A stretch of DNA of 64,000 nt. Origin: Ralstonia pickettii (GTDB taxonomy: Bacteria > Pseudomonadota > Gammaproteobacteria > Burkholderiales > Burkholderiaceae). A model generated the notes under the pieces. The model was not told the DNA's origin. It did no database searches and was given only the letters and a program-made list of their open reading frames with translations. The stretch covers positions 1-64,000 of the forward strand of contig NZ_JFZG01000034.1 of the NCBI RefSeq assembly GCF_000607165.1, written 5' to 3'. A program made the position numbers and the translations under genes. Positions 26,741 to 35,151 of the stretch are shown piece by piece. How positions within the stretch are numbered: the stretch's first letter is position 1; each line of letters starts with the position of its first letter.

Positions 26741-26989
26741 ATGCCCGCGAACGATTCGGTCATCGATAAGCTCTGCAAAGCAGCAGACAATCACGGAGAC
26801 GATGCTGGTGATGCCGACCATACGGTCGGCGACCTGCAGGGGCTCCTCCAATTGTGCTGGCGCCTCATGACGCCGGCGCAGAAGGAAGCCTTTGCCGCGA
26901 GTCCGGAGGTCGAGGATGTTGTCGACCTCGGAGCGCGAGGGGAGTACTCGGTTGAGGATTTGCTGGCCGAGGTTGAGAAGGAAGGTTGA
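26741..26989 (+). CDS. small hypothetical protein under leader copy 10
   Basis: 82 aa, strongly acidic. The phrase Asp-His-Thr-Val-Gly-Asp-Leu-Gln near residue 25 resembles a conserved segment of small proteins on conjugative elements (from recall). Helical throughout. A terminator follows at 27017-27054, closing the run begun at promoter 5. Confidence 0.6.
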   Translation: MPANDSVIDKLCKAADNHGDDAGDADHTVGDLQGLLQLCWRLMTPAQKEAFAASPEVEDVVDLGARGEYSVEDLLAEVEKEG

Positions 26990-27016
26990 TAACGGCGAAG
27001 GCCGATATCGGCCTGG

Positions 27017-27054
27017 CGCCCGTACTGTCCAGAAAGGATGGTGCGGGCGTTTTT
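27017..27054 (+). terminator. rho-independent terminator
   Basis: Stem CGCCCG/CGGGCG with a 21-nt loop, then TTTTT. Confidence 0.7.
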
Positions 27055-27135
27055 CATTTGTGCGTTGTGCTCGCACCCTGAAACTAATCGGCACAAGCCC
27101 TGGCGTAGGCACCGTGACACAGCGCTGGCGGCAGT

Positions 27136-27161
27136 TTCCTGTTGGGAAATCGTGGTACCCT
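27136..27161 (+). promoter_or_regulatory. regulon promoter 6
   Basis: Dyad TTCCTGTTGGGAA (27136-27148), 7 bp, then TACCCT (27156-27161), followed by a GGTAGCTGGGCC...CAGCC hairpin. Upstream of leader copy 11. Confidence 0.65.
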
Positions 27162-27230
27162 TCATCGGTATTTCGCACGGTAGCTGGGCCTTAAATTCAG
27201 CCAAAACGGCGTTAGCGCCGATTCTCATTT

Positions 27231-27319
27231 TCACCGGCATCGGTGAGTCACCAACCCTTGCGGGGCTTGCAGCCCCAGACGGGGTTGCCTGCTCCGCGTT
27301 TCCATTCAGGAGTAGGCAA
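27231..27319 (+). promoter_or_regulatory. structured 5' leader, copy 11
   Basis: TCACCG/CGGTGA, ACCC ... GGGGT with GGGG/CCCC, and CCTGCT/AGTAGG at the ribosome-binding site (a G-U pair where others have G-C). Confidence 0.8.
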
Positions 27320-28477
27320 ATGCATGTTTTCGAATTGACCCTTGCCGGTTTCAACGGCTCTTCGAGCAAAACGGATCACCTGATCGTTTGGGTAGCGGTT
27401 CAAGCGAGCCAAGCGGAATTCGTTCAGCAGCTGTCATCAGCTGGGCTCTATCCGACGAAGGTCACGGCCGTAGAAGTGCTGCCGTCTCACTTCGAGGCGG
27501 AACTGCAGATCTCGAGCAATCTAGGTGAGCTGTCACGGTTCATCGACGAACGGCTGGGTACCGTCCCGTTTGACTCGCCAATTGGAAAGGCCATCGATGC
27601 TCTCCAGCTGGCCTGCCAGAATCCAGGCGACCCAAACTATCGGGTCTACAAAGAGGCGCTGTCGTCGCTTGTCGAAGCACGTCGGCATATCCTGCTTCTC
27701 GAGAAGCGGATTTCTGACCGGGAGATCAGTCCAGGTGGCGACGAGTACAGCGAGCTCCTTGGTCTGCTTGGCTTGTATATGTCGCCGTCCGCGCGCCTGG
27801 CGAGACTGGCTGCCGACGCGCGGATCCTCGGACTCGTTCCGAATCTGCAACCCGAAGGCCTCTCCTTGGGCGAGGGAAACCCGCTGCGCATCAATGTGCG
27901 GCAGGTTACGTCGGACCTTTCGTCTGTCGAGGACGAGGATGTCGCGGGTGTGTACGGTGTGCTCTTTACCGTAGATGCAGGCGAACTGACTGACGCGAAA
28001 AAGGCGGCCATTGCACTGGACATCTTTCACTCCAAGCAGGGCATCGCTGTCCTGGACGATTTCGAGATCTCTGTCTTGGATGAGGAAGGAAACCTCGTCG
28101 CGCCGGATGCCGAACACGTCGACTACTCGTGCTCTGATGCGGGAACCGTTGAGAAGATCAGCGACGTTCCATTGGATGCGACGGCGGCAGGCGCTGTGAT
28201 TCCCACTGGAAGCGGAGCCAACACGGAGGCAATCGAGCACTCGATCGCCGGTGGGAAGGGGCCATTCGTTCGGGATCACGTCGATATGGAGATCTGGTGT
28301 CAGCTGGCGCCGGCGGTCGCGGATCTTGAAGAGGACACCGTCGTGGGACGAGCGGTCGTTGATTTGCTCAAGCAATTCGAGGCCATCATCAAAGCGAAAG
28401 CGAAGATGGAGACCTACAACGTCGAGGAACTGAAGGCAATAGGCGTGGATCAGTGCCATGTCTGGTTCTACGGCTGA
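27320..28477 (+). CDS. large hypothetical protein under leader copy 11
   Basis: 385 aa, soluble, acidic. The first 90 residues look alpha/beta with a conserved-looking Phe-Glu-Leu-Thr-Leu start; the C-terminus (residues about 320-385) is helical. No catalytic motif is seen. The leader fixes the start. The stretch to the next leader (28560) has no terminator, so both genes may be cotranscribed. Confidence 0.65.
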   Translation: MHVFELTLAGFNGSSSKTDHLIVWVAVQASQAEFVQQLSSAGLYPTKVTAVEVLPSHFEAELQISSNLGELSRFIDERLGTVPFDSPIGKAIDALQLACQNPGDPNYRVYKEALSSLVEARRHILLLEKRISDREISPGGDEYSELLGLLGLYMSPSARLARLAADARILGLVPNLQPEGLSLGEGNPLRINVRQVTSDLSSVEDEDVAGVYGVLFTVDAGELTDAKKAAIALDIFHSKQGIAVLDDFEISVLDEEGNLVAPDAEHVDYSCSDAGTVEKISDVPLDATAAGAVIPTGSGANTEAIEHSIAGGKGPFVRDHVDMEIWCQLAPAVADLEEDTVVGRAVVDLLKQFEAIIKAKAKMETYNVEELKAIGVDQCHVWFYG

Positions 28478-28559
28478 CGGATTCCGCATCCTCAACAATG
28501 AAGCGCAACTCTACTTTTGGGCAAAGCCCCATGGGGTAGGGTTGAACGCCTTTCTCTGT

Positions 28560-28649
28560 TCACCGGCCTGCCGGTGATTTTGGTAACCCAAGCGGGGCAC
28601 GCAACTCCGAATGGGAGTGCCTGCTTCGCAATTTCTTTGGAGCAAGCAT
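28560..28649 (+). promoter_or_regulatory. structured 5' leader, copy 12
   Basis: TCACCGG/CCGGTGA hairpin, ACCC ... with CGGG/TCCG, and TGCT/AGCA at the ribosome-binding site GGAGCAAG. No dyad promoter upstream. Confidence 0.75.
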
Positions 28650-29546
28650 ATGACCAACAATCAGGCCCAGAATCGTCAGCCGGATGGCGCACTCATGAGT
28701 TCGCAAGGCAATGGCGGGGAAGGTCCACAGGAGCGTGTGTGGACGGATTGGTTTGAAAATCCGTTCCACGCGATCAAGGCTGTTGCAGAGGCGGCCGGCA
28801 TACCGGAGCAGTTCGACCGGGTGTTGCAGGTGCTGCGCGAGTCAGCAACGTGCTGGACCAACTTTAATTGCGACCAGTATCTTGACGATTTGCTGCAGGA
28901 GATCGGTGGCGCTACCAGCATTGTTTGCGAACAGGATCCCGCGAACAAGATGTACCGCGCTACCTACGACGGTGCAACTTCCGTAACGGTCGTGCCCGTT
29001 GGATCCAGTGAACCGCACCTGTCGGACGTACCACCGTTTCGGCTGACCGCTGTAACCGGAGAATGGCTTGCCGCTGGCCAAGACATCCCTGCGTACACCA
29101 ACGGGGTTCGCTGGAACGGATGGCAGCAGCCGCTATTTCCGACGGCGTCGGTCCGAATGCTCGCACAGCTGATGCCAGCAGAAGTGGCCTTCGATGAGTC
29201 GGCCGGTGTAGTGCGGGTCACGGACGTGCACGAGGAGCCCGCCGCTGTCTTCGAGTCCTCAATGGAGCAAATTGAAGTCGATGGACGGACCCTCGACGTG
29301 TTCTGTGTGGGCACTGGCTGGTGCTGGGAGCTTGCTGATAGTGAACAGAGGGGCTCGGACCGCGACAAGGCGCGTGCGATCCTCTCAGGCTATGGCTACC
29401 AGCGAGTCGCTGACCTGTACGACCAAAACCCCGAGTTTGCGAGTGCGCTGCGCGCGCTCGCGGGCCCCGAGTTCGAGTATCCGGACTATTCGTACCTCTT
29501 GGTGCGACAGGCGATTTCGAAGGCGGATCGGCAGTTTGGATCTTGA
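28650..29546 (+). CDS. hypothetical protein under leader copy 12
   Basis: 298 aa, soluble, acidic, with scattered cysteines and several Trp. No known domain. The start is set by the leader; an in-frame ATG about 15 codons later is not needed. A terminator at 29621-29660 ends the leader-rich block. Confidence 0.65.
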   Translation: MTNNQAQNRQPDGALMSSQGNGGEGPQERVWTDWFENPFHAIKAVAEAAGIPEQFDRVLQVLRESATCWTNFNCDQYLDDLLQEIGGATSIVCEQDPANKMYRATYDGATSVTVVPVGSSEPHLSDVPPFRLTAVTGEWLAAGQDIPAYTNGVRWNGWQQPLFPTASVRMLAQLMPAEVAFDESAGVVRVTDVHEEPAAVFESSMEQIEVDGRTLDVFCVGTGWCWELADSEQRGSDRDKARAILSGYGYQRVADLYDQNPEFASALRALAGPEFEYPDYSYLLVRQAISKADRQFGS

Positions 29547-29620
29547 GGCGCTTCAGTGCCTGGACACCATCAAGAACTTCATTGATAGGCAAGCGACATC
29601 ATTTCGCCACGCATCAGTGC

Positions 29621-29660
29621 GCCGCCGCGCTCCCGTTCATGGGGGCCGGCGGTTTTTTTT
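29621..29660 (+). terminator. rho-independent terminator
   Basis: GC-rich stem (GCCGCC...GGCGG) followed by nine T residues. Confidence 0.85.
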
Positions 29661-29742
29661 TGCTCGGAAGCTTCGTGATGCTCCCGGGCGTAGCCGGTAC
29701 GCTGCCTTCCACATACCGCCGCTTGTGCGTCAGCCGGCATAG

Positions 29743-29770
29743 TTGACCCTGTATAAAAACACAGTAGTAT
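29743..29770 (+). promoter_or_regulatory. LexA-type SOS promoter
   Basis: CTG-N10-CAG with sequence CTGTATAAAAACACAG lies at 29749-29764. It sits exactly between a -35 box TTGACC (29743-29748) and a -10 box TAGTAT (29765-29770), spacing 16 bp. The match to the gammaproteobacterial/betaproteobacterial LexA box is close. Confidence 0.7.
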
Positions 29771-29856
29771 ACGGCGTATTCCCTCGGCCTCCTTAGAGGT
29801 TCCCGTGGTGAACTCGATGCGAATTCGATTGCAGGCGGCACGTATCGGAGGCCGAA

Positions 29857-30087
29857 ATGGACAACTGGGATCAAGTTTCGGGCTATGGTTGGGAACACCC
29901 AAGTGGATGGGCGATCGCCCTCATGAACGTGCGAGGGCAGCCAGCGTACATGCTGTCGCGCAATGGCGCCATTCACGGTCCGTTCGATTCACTGGCGGAC
30001 GCAAAAGCGCGCCACGCAATCTTGGTCCCGTGCTTCGAACCGGCCGATATCGACTCTGCAAAGTCGATGGGTGAAGTGAGCGACTGA
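29857..30087 (+). CDS. small hypothetical protein under a LexA-type promoter
   Basis: 76 aa, soluble, three Trp near the N-terminus, no motif recognised. The ATG follows CGGAGGCC. It lies about 90 bp after the SOS-type promoter, so it may be induced by DNA damage. Its sequence (Pro-Phe-Asp-Ser-Leu-Ala-Asp-Ala-Lys) gives no clue to function. Confidence 0.6.
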   Translation: MDNWDQVSGYGWEHPSGWAIALMNVRGQPAYMLSRNGAIHGPFDSLADAKARHAILVPCFEPADIDSAKSMGEVSD

Positions 30088-30395
30088 GGGGGCGTACAGC
30101 GTTGGCGCCAAGGCCGGGTCTGGCGGCAGCGCGAGCACAAACGCTGTCCAGGTGAATGATGCCCAATGGGCGCAGCCGCCAGACTTAAGACCCTACCAGG
30201 CCATCAGCGCAATTCAAGGCGTTGGGAGCTAGCGTTCCTCGGGAGCCGGAGAACCGAAGCACACGCGGACCTCCGGAAGCAGATGACCGATTTGATTCTC
30301 TCATTGCTATCTGTGCTTACGTCACGTACTAGTTCACACCCGCAGACTCTACAGTCGGATGCCGGCCGCGCTTCTACCGGATCTTCAAATCGTCT
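30088..30395. other. intergenic region with one inverted repeat
   Basis: 308 bp. It holds the inverted repeat at 30118-30184; otherwise no gene. The SOS-type transcript may extend through it. Confidence 0.4.
30118..30184. repeat. perfect 10-bp inverted repeat with 47-nt spacer
   Basis: GTCTGGCGGC (30118-30127) is matched by GCCGCCAGAC (30175-30184); the spacer includes GCCC.AT.GGGC. It could fold as an RNA structure. No function assigned. Confidence 0.5.
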
Positions 30396-31013
30396 ATGGA
30401 CCTAGAAAAAGTGCGATTGCACTTGCCGAAATTCGAACGCGATGTCGCGATCGTAGCGGAAAAAATGGGCGACCATCAGCCTAGTGTCATCGTCTATGTC
30501 GAAGTACTGCGCCACCTGGTTCGGCATGAAGCGTCCGGCGCCTGCCACAAGTACTCTGCAATTTTGTACGTCCTGCTTTCGGAACTGGAGGCTCAGCTGC
30601 CTGGGGACGCGGACGAGGTGTCTTTGCGGATCGGAGTCGTGCTTTCTCCGGACGGAGAAAAATTTGACCATTCGTGGGTGCAGTACGGACCAGGCATATA
30701 TGACGCGGCCGTCTGCCTTCCGAGCGCTATAGGAGGCCAGACCGGCGGCCCAGTCTTCGCGTCGCACGACCTGCTTACCGGTCAATTTGTCCACGGCCGC
30801 TACACGCAGTTGGCGGCTCTCGAGTTGGACGACGATGCTCAACGCGTCGCGCGTTGGACGCTGAGCGACTATGCCGACTACATTGCTCAAGAAGGCGCCC
30901 TTTCGTTGTGGGAAATCGTCGTCGAAATCGGAAACGAGGTTGGCTTTCCACTGAATGCCGAGGCACTTCGCGTTAAGTATGGGGGGCATCTCCGTGTGCG
31001 TGCGGACCATTGA
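30396..31013 (+). CDS. Cys-His-Asp protein, possibly transglutaminase-like or papain-like
   Basis: 205 aa. Cys50 (in Ala-Cys-His-Lys-Tyr-Ser), His92 (in Phe-Asp-His-Ser-Trp) and Asp103 (in Ile-Tyr-Asp-Ala-Ala) are ordered and spaced like the Cys-His-Asp triad of transglutaminase-fold proteins. The segments around them have the hydrophobic character expected for that fold. Enzymatic activity is unproven, and the triad could also serve another thiol chemistry. No signal peptide, so likely cytoplasmic. It follows the SOS-controlled small gene by about 310 bp. Confidence 0.55.
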   Translation: MDLEKVRLHLPKFERDVAIVAEKMGDHQPSVIVYVEVLRHLVRHEASGACHKYSAILYVLLSELEAQLPGDADEVSLRIGVVLSPDGEKFDHSWVQYGPGIYDAAVCLPSAIGGQTGGPVFASHDLLTGQFVHGRYTQLAALELDDDAQRVARWTLSDYADYIAQEGALSLWEIVVEIGNEVGFPLNAEALRVKYGGHLRVRADH

Positions 31014-31319
31014 CTATCAGTGCTCGCTTCAGGTCATGGTCGATTTCCGACATTGGCTCAATATGGGGCATCGTGCGCTGGCATCAGTGTGTAATTCTCG
31101 ATCAGTGACAGTTCAGGTATAGGCGAGGCGAAGCGACGTGGGGACGCGCGATGAGCTCGTGGCAGCGGAAATTGGTGCTCAGGACGCTGATTTGGAAGGC
31201 AAGCGATCCGGGTGATTTCCTTTTTGAGCCAATGTTGGTCGGCAACGTTTGAGACACGGGTGGAAAACCTGACACTGGTTCACTCCTTCCGGAATCGAAC
31301 CTAATTTGTACGCGCAAAA
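31014..31319. other. intergenic region with a 33-codon ORF
   Basis: About 306 bp. A small ORF at 31151-31252 is possible but has no convincing ribosome-binding site; nothing else is seen. Confidence 0.3.
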
Positions 31320-31877
31320 ATGGACTCACAAAAAAGGGCACGAATCCTCCGCACCATGCTGGTCGAGGTTCCCTTCGCGCTGGTGTTCGTCGGATGGTTC
31401 TTGTATCGAGCCCTGATGCAAGAGATGGACGTAAGCGAAATCTTCTCTTTCATCGTCGCTCTCGGCGTGCTCTTCGTAGCCGAGAGTTTCATCCATGAGA
31501 GTGGCCACGTTATTTGCGGCCTGCTGTACGGTGTGCCGCCCTCCAGAATCCAAGTGGGCTATGGCCCGTCGATCCATCTCTGGCAAGACGGTCACGTTCC
31601 GGTTTCATTGGGGTTGTTGCCATGCGGCGGTTACGTGGAGTTTCGGTATTTGCCGATCTCACGGCGGCAGCGGATTGTGATGTATGCGGGTGGTGTCGCG
31701 GCCTCCAGCGTCGCCGCAATCGTTGCGTGGAACTTCATTCCCCATCACCTCGATTTGCTTCGTACCGAAACTGTTATGGCGTTTGCGCTCTTCATAGCCA
31801 CAAATTTGTTTGGTACGGCGCCAAAGGACAAGTACTCCGACGGAGATGCCATCCGGGGGTTGTTAGCCTATCGGTAA
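31320..31877 (+). CDS. M50-family site-2 protease-like membrane protein
   Basis: 185 aa, hydrophobic with four or five membrane segments (about 14-30, 43-60, 118-138 and 150-165). The zinc motif His-Glu-Ser-Gly-His is at residues 59-63 and a Pro-Cys-Gly-Gly-Tyr-Val at 101-106 resembles the beta-hairpin of RseP-type proteases. Near the C-terminus, Asn162 ... Pro168 ... Ser-Asp-Gly-Asp (173-176) matches the Asn-x-x-Pro ... Asp-Gly motif that supplies the third zinc ligand. This is a small version of the family. Substrate unknown; it might cleave an anti-sigma or other membrane factor. Confidence 0.8.
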   Translation: MDSQKRARILRTMLVEVPFALVFVGWFLYRALMQEMDVSEIFSFIVALGVLFVAESFIHESGHVICGLLYGVPPSRIQVGYGPSIHLWQDGHVPVSLGLLPCGGYVEFRYLPISRRQRIVMYAGGVAASSVAAIVAWNFIPHHLDLLRTETVMAFALFIATNLFGTAPKDKYSDGDAIRGLLAYR

Positions 31878-31982
31878 GTGGCGGGGCAGTAGGCGTCGCA
31901 CGTACTCCAATTATCTCCACTCGGCTTTCCTATACGAATGGAGCGCCCTGCATTCGCAGGGGCCGAACTGGAGTAATGCCTC

Positions 31983-32159
31983 ATGTTGTTCATTGTCTTG
32001 TTCCTGGTCGTCGCCTTGACGGCCTTCACCTACCTCCGCCGCCACAACCTATTCTTGTGGGTTGGCACCGTTATGGCATGGGTTTGGTTCCTCGACCTCT
32101 GTGCCGGTGCAGCAGGGGACCTGTTGCGCAATGCCTGGAACGCGTGGTTCGGAGCATAG
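31983..32159 (+). CDS. very small membrane protein
   Basis: 58 aa, with a hydrophobic first 18 residues and a Trp-rich second hydrophobic stretch at about 24-40. The ATG follows CTGGAGTAATGCC. Located between the M50-like protease and a winged-helix-like gene; function unknown. Confidence 0.5.
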   Translation: MLFIVLFLVVALTAFTYLRRHNLFLWVGTVMAWVWFLDLCAGAAGDLLRNAWNAWFGA

Positions 32160-32599
32160 CCTTCTGGCAAGGCAGTATAGGGCGGGGGTCGTTCATCTCA
32201 ATGCTACTCCCCGCAATATGCTTCAAGCTACTGTCCAGCCTCCAAGGCCCGGCGACATTGCAGGACGTGGCCCCCGATTCGGGTTCGTCGTGGAGGTTTG
32301 AGGCTGCCGCTGGTCGACTGAAAGCGCAGGTCACCTCAAATCCCGAAAAAAATCGCACGACGCGACCGGAAACCCTCCGGGCACCGCCAGGGTAGCGATT
32401 GGAGTTTCTGGCGATTGCGCCGTTAAGAGACGGGGCGAAAGCATTCACGAGTGCGACGCCATACAACCAGGAATTCGCACGATTTGCGTCACGAAGGCTA
32501 GAAAATGCCTACCGGGCTGGGACAATTTCAGGTAGGGCGCTCCAGAACTCCGCAGAGAGCGGTGCCGGCGTGTTAGCGCCCGACTTAAGGAAGAATGCA
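32160..32599. other. intergenic region without a convincing gene
   Basis: About 440 bp. A frame ending at 32395 is open for about 64 codons but has no ribosome-binding site. A poly-A stretch is at about 32346. No promoter or terminator found. Confidence 0.35.
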
Positions 32600-32821
32600 A
32601 TGACTACAAAGCTGACGGACAAGCAGGAGGCGGTTTTGGCGTTCGCTAGCCAACACGGCACGATTGACTTTTACCAGGCCAGCGAGTTGGGGGCGAACGG
32701 CACCACCCTGGCCAGCATGACGAAAAAGGGGTGGCTTGCGAAGCAAGAGTGCAACGGCCTCAACGATTGGACGGTCACAGATGCCGGTAAAGCGCTGGTT
32801 AGGTGCAGCGCCGTTGAGTAG
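32600..32821 (+). CDS. small winged-helix-like protein
   Basis: 73 aa, with the pattern Thr-Ile-Asp-Phe-Tyr-Gln-Ala-Ser-Glu-Leu-Gly and then Ala-Ser-Met-Thr-Lys-Lys-Gly-Trp-Leu, similar to the helix-turn-helix and wing of small MarR/PaaX-like domains. It may bind DNA. The ATG follows AAGGAAG. Confidence 0.5.
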   Translation: MTTKLTDKQEAVLAFASQHGTIDFYQASELGANGTTLASMTKKGWLAKQECNGLNDWTVTDAGKALVRCSAVE

Positions 32822-32974
32822 CCCCGTTTGCGCCTGTGGACTGCGTCGCGTCTGCAATTCCGCAGCTGAATCAACCTGACCGTTAAACTGGCGAGACGCC
32901 CTGTCCAGGTAGGTTGGAAACAGCTGTCGTGGACTACCCCAAAAAGGGCCGCAACCAGCGATGGAGTGATGGAA

Positions 32975-33103
32975 ATGAGCAGTGTCGGTGCAAATAACGT
33001 AGCGAATCAGGTTGGCAATCGTGTGGCCGATTGGTTCGCTGTCGCACTCTTGGTCGTCGAGATTCTGGCGTTTGTGATCAATCTGACGCGCTCCTTCAAG
33101 TGA
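32975..33103 (+). CDS. tiny single-pass membrane protein
   Basis: 42 aa: a polar N-terminal half (Ala-Asn-Gln-Val-Gly-Asn-Arg) and one hydrophobic segment (residues about 21-36). The ATG at 32975 follows GGAG at 8 bp; an in-frame ATG two codons upstream is an alternative. Function unknown. Confidence 0.4.
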   Translation: MSSVGANNVANQVGNRVADWFAVALLVVEILAFVINLTRSFK

Positions 33104-33304
33104 ACCGAAGGTGAGCCGGCCATGCGACATGGGGGGCACGCTCCAGTAGCTGCGGCAAGCGGAAAGGTCGGGAGCGCTAAGCACAGTCAATTCGCGCCAC
33201 AAATTTGCAAGGTGGGCTGCCGGCGATTGTCGGAAGACCCCCGCTTCGAGGGAATAGCTAGCTCGGCTGGTTCACTGTAGGTTCGAGGGAGAAAGGGGGT
33301 AACT

Positions 33305-33481
33305 ATGCAAATCAGAGTGACAGTGACGCGTGGCGGTGCTCAGCTTTTTTCGCACGTTTACACGGTTTCCAAGGACGGCGATCTTGAGCAGGCTGTGGGG
33401 AGTGCCCTTTCGGAAGCACGGAAGGTGGCGGGCCCCGTCTCATTCGACTATGTCATCAACATTGAGAAGGTTGACCCATGA
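33305..33481 (+). CDS. small hypothetical protein, coupled to a secreted gene
   Basis: 58 aa, starting Met-Gln-Ile-Arg-Val-Thr-Val. Its stop overlaps the next ATG (ATGA at 33478-33481), so the two are coupled. The ATG is preceded by GAAAGGGGGTAA. No family recognised. Confidence 0.5.
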   Translation: MQIRVTVTRGGAQLFSHVYTVSKDGDLEQAVGSALSEARKVAGPVSFDYVINIEKVDP

Positions 33482-33924
33482 CTTCCACCATTAAGGCCTC
33501 GCTTCTTTTACTCACAATGCTGGCTTTTTGCCAGGCAGCACACGCGGCAATCACCACCTCCATCGATGGCGGCACGTCATATATCCATCTGGGGACGTTG
33601 ACAGCGAAGGAGTGCAAGGCTGTTCTGGAGTCGCCCGTTAGTGCTTCCCAGCAGTTCGCTTTCGACGGCCGCATCCTGGTGCCGGACGCAAGTATTTGCC
33701 ATGACGGAATCAAGCTCGCATTCGTCAGGAAAGAGGCTGTCGTGCGGACTACAAAGGATGGCGTTACGACGTGGCCACTCGGTAAGAAAGACTGCACGAA
33801 AGTCGCAACTCGGATGCTTGAGACTCACAGACCTGTGCAAGTTAACGGCACGAATGTTACGAGTCCGGAATTAGTCGAAGCCACTTGCTCAAAGTTGAGC
33901 AATGCAGTCACTGTGCCTCTGTAA
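33478..33924 (+). CDS. hypothetical secreted protein
   Basis: 148 aa. N-terminal signal peptide with hydrophobic core and Ala-His-Ala cleavage at about residue 23. Four cysteines in the mature part suggest two disulphides. Likely periplasmic; no family recognised. Coupled to the 58-aa gene upstream. Confidence 0.65.
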   Translation: MTSTIKASLLLLTMLAFCQAAHAAITTSIDGGTSYIHLGTLTAKECKAVLESPVSASQQFAFDGRILVPDASICHDGIKLAFVRKEAVVRTTKDGVTTWPLGKKDCTKVATRMLETHRPVQVNGTNVTSPELVEATCSKLSNAVTVPL

Positions 33925-33935
33925 CGAGAAGCGAC

Positions 33936-34286
33936 ATGATATCTCTCGAGCGTGACACATACCTGATGCGCCAAGGTAGGGAAGATGCACGTTTCGGTAT
34001 GCCGAGCCGCGCTCGTGACTTGCAATGCGTGAGCGAGCAGTTGGCTTATCGACGCGGCTATAGAAAGCCAGATTCTGTTCAGGTGCTGAAGACGATCGCA
34101 GTCGTATCCTCTGTTGTTGCGCTCCTTGCGTGGGCCCTATGGGGCTTCTCGATGCAGATTGAAGCGTTGAAGTACGGAACCGCGATCACGTTGTCGCCGG
34201 GTTGGGGTAATTTCTGTTGCTTTGGGTCCGGGGTGCCTTTTCTAATCACGCTTTTGTGGCACTGGTGCCTCCCTGCAGAACGGTAA
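33936..34286 (+). CDS. hypothetical membrane protein
   Basis: 116 aa, a basic soluble N-terminal 50 residues and two hydrophobic segments at about 51-70 and 93-110. Starts 11 bp after the secreted gene, preceded by CGAGAAGCG. The topology is likely N-in, two-pass. Function unknown. Confidence 0.55.
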   Translation: MISLERDTYLMRQGREDARFGMPSRARDLQCVSEQLAYRRGYRKPDSVQVLKTIAVVSSVVALLAWALWGFSMQIEALKYGTAITLSPGWGNFCCFGSGVPFLITLLWHWCLPAER

Positions 34287-34488
34287 TGACTACCCTGAGT
34301 GTTGTGCGTTCTCTCAGCATAAGCGTACACACAGCGTTTCCGGTGGGCCATCCCGCCGAGCATTGCGAGTATTCGATACTCTCGATCTTACTGATGTCCC
34401 CGAAAGGGCACTACATCTGCAAAAGGTACAGGAGGCACATGGAGTGGCGCGCGTGGCGGAAGGCTGAGAACCCTAATGGAAATTGGAG

Positions 34489-34623
34489 ATGAAACGCATC
34501 CTTTGCTTGCTTCTGGGGCACAAATTCGAAGAAGTCTCCAGGGTTGAGAGTCGATACGACGTAACAGTAGTGCGATACCAGTGCACGAGGTGCTTGCAGC
34601 ACGAGCGAACCGACCTGCAATAA
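34489..34623 (+). CDS. small Cys-x-x-Cys protein (DUF1660-like)
   Basis: 44 aa. The start Met-Lys-Arg-Ile-Leu-Cys-Leu-Leu-Leu-Gly-His-Lys and the later Cys-Thr-Arg-Cys resemble the small DUF1660 proteins seen in prophages. The ATG follows TTGGAG. An ORF in another frame ending at 34492 overlaps this ATG but is doubtful. Confidence 0.45.
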   Translation: MKRILCLLLGHKFEEVSRVESRYDVTVVRYQCTRCLQHERTDLQ

Positions 34624-34725
34624 GTCAGGAGTACCGGCGCTTCCGATCGCCGACAAATCGTGCGCGTCCACTTCTGAGCCAGCCAGTTGGCGCGCAGCCA
34701 TGGATACCAATCTAATTCACGAACC

Positions 34726-35127
34726 ATGATTAAGAAAAGCGCACTTCATCTGACCGCAGTTCTCTTTTGCGCAATCGGCGCATCGCATGCTTTCGCACAA
34801 GGCCAAGCAGTAATCGACAACGCAGTCCCAGCGAACGTGTCGCAGGCTCGAGCAGTGGCCGCACAAATGCAACCCGGTTCGGGGCCGTCCGGATCGCTGG
34901 AAGCAGCGCAAGACGCAGCAAGGACATTCATGAGCCTTACGACGGGTGTGCCAAGCGACAAGCTCACGTCGACCCTTCAATCCGCCGAAGCCGATAAGGC
35001 CATCGTTATCGTAAGGGCTGCTTCGGCCAACAAGTATGCTCAATCCTGTCGCTACTCGCTCGTCAAAAAGCCGGCTCTCAACGAATTCGGTTGGGAAATT
35101 ACAAGTACGGCCTGCTCCAAAGGCTGA
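34726..35127 (+). CDS. hypothetical secreted protein
   Basis: 133 aa. Signal peptide with a Lys-Lys start, hydrophobic core and Ala-Phe-Ala-Gln cleavage at about residue 25. The mature part is Ala-, Ser- and Gln-rich and ends with two cysteines. Likely periplasmic. No family recognised. Confidence 0.65.
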   Translation: MIKKSALHLTAVLFCAIGASHAFAQGQAVIDNAVPANVSQARAVAAQMQPGSGPSGSLEAAQDAARTFMSLTTGVPSDKLTSTLQSAEADKAIVIVRAASANKYAQSCRYSLVKKPALNEFGWEITSTACSKG

Positions 35128-35151
35128 CAGGCAAGGTTCTAGAACTACAGC

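Noticed and set aside
18313-29660. The repeated blocks as CRISPR repeats or transposon ends
   Set aside because: Spacers are whole genes, the blocks always end at a start codon, and no target-site duplications or cas genes are seen.
31151-31252. 33-codon ORF between the Cys-His-Asp gene and the M50-like gene
   Set aside because: No convincing ribosome-binding site; too short to support alone.
32201-32395. About 64-codon frame in the 32160-32599 gap
   Set aside because: No ribosome-binding site and atypical composition; kept only as part of the intergenic note.
34217-34492. 91-codon ORF whose stop overlaps the ATG at 34489
   Set aside because: The overlap suggests coupling, but it overlaps the end of the preceding membrane gene and has unusual composition; not called.
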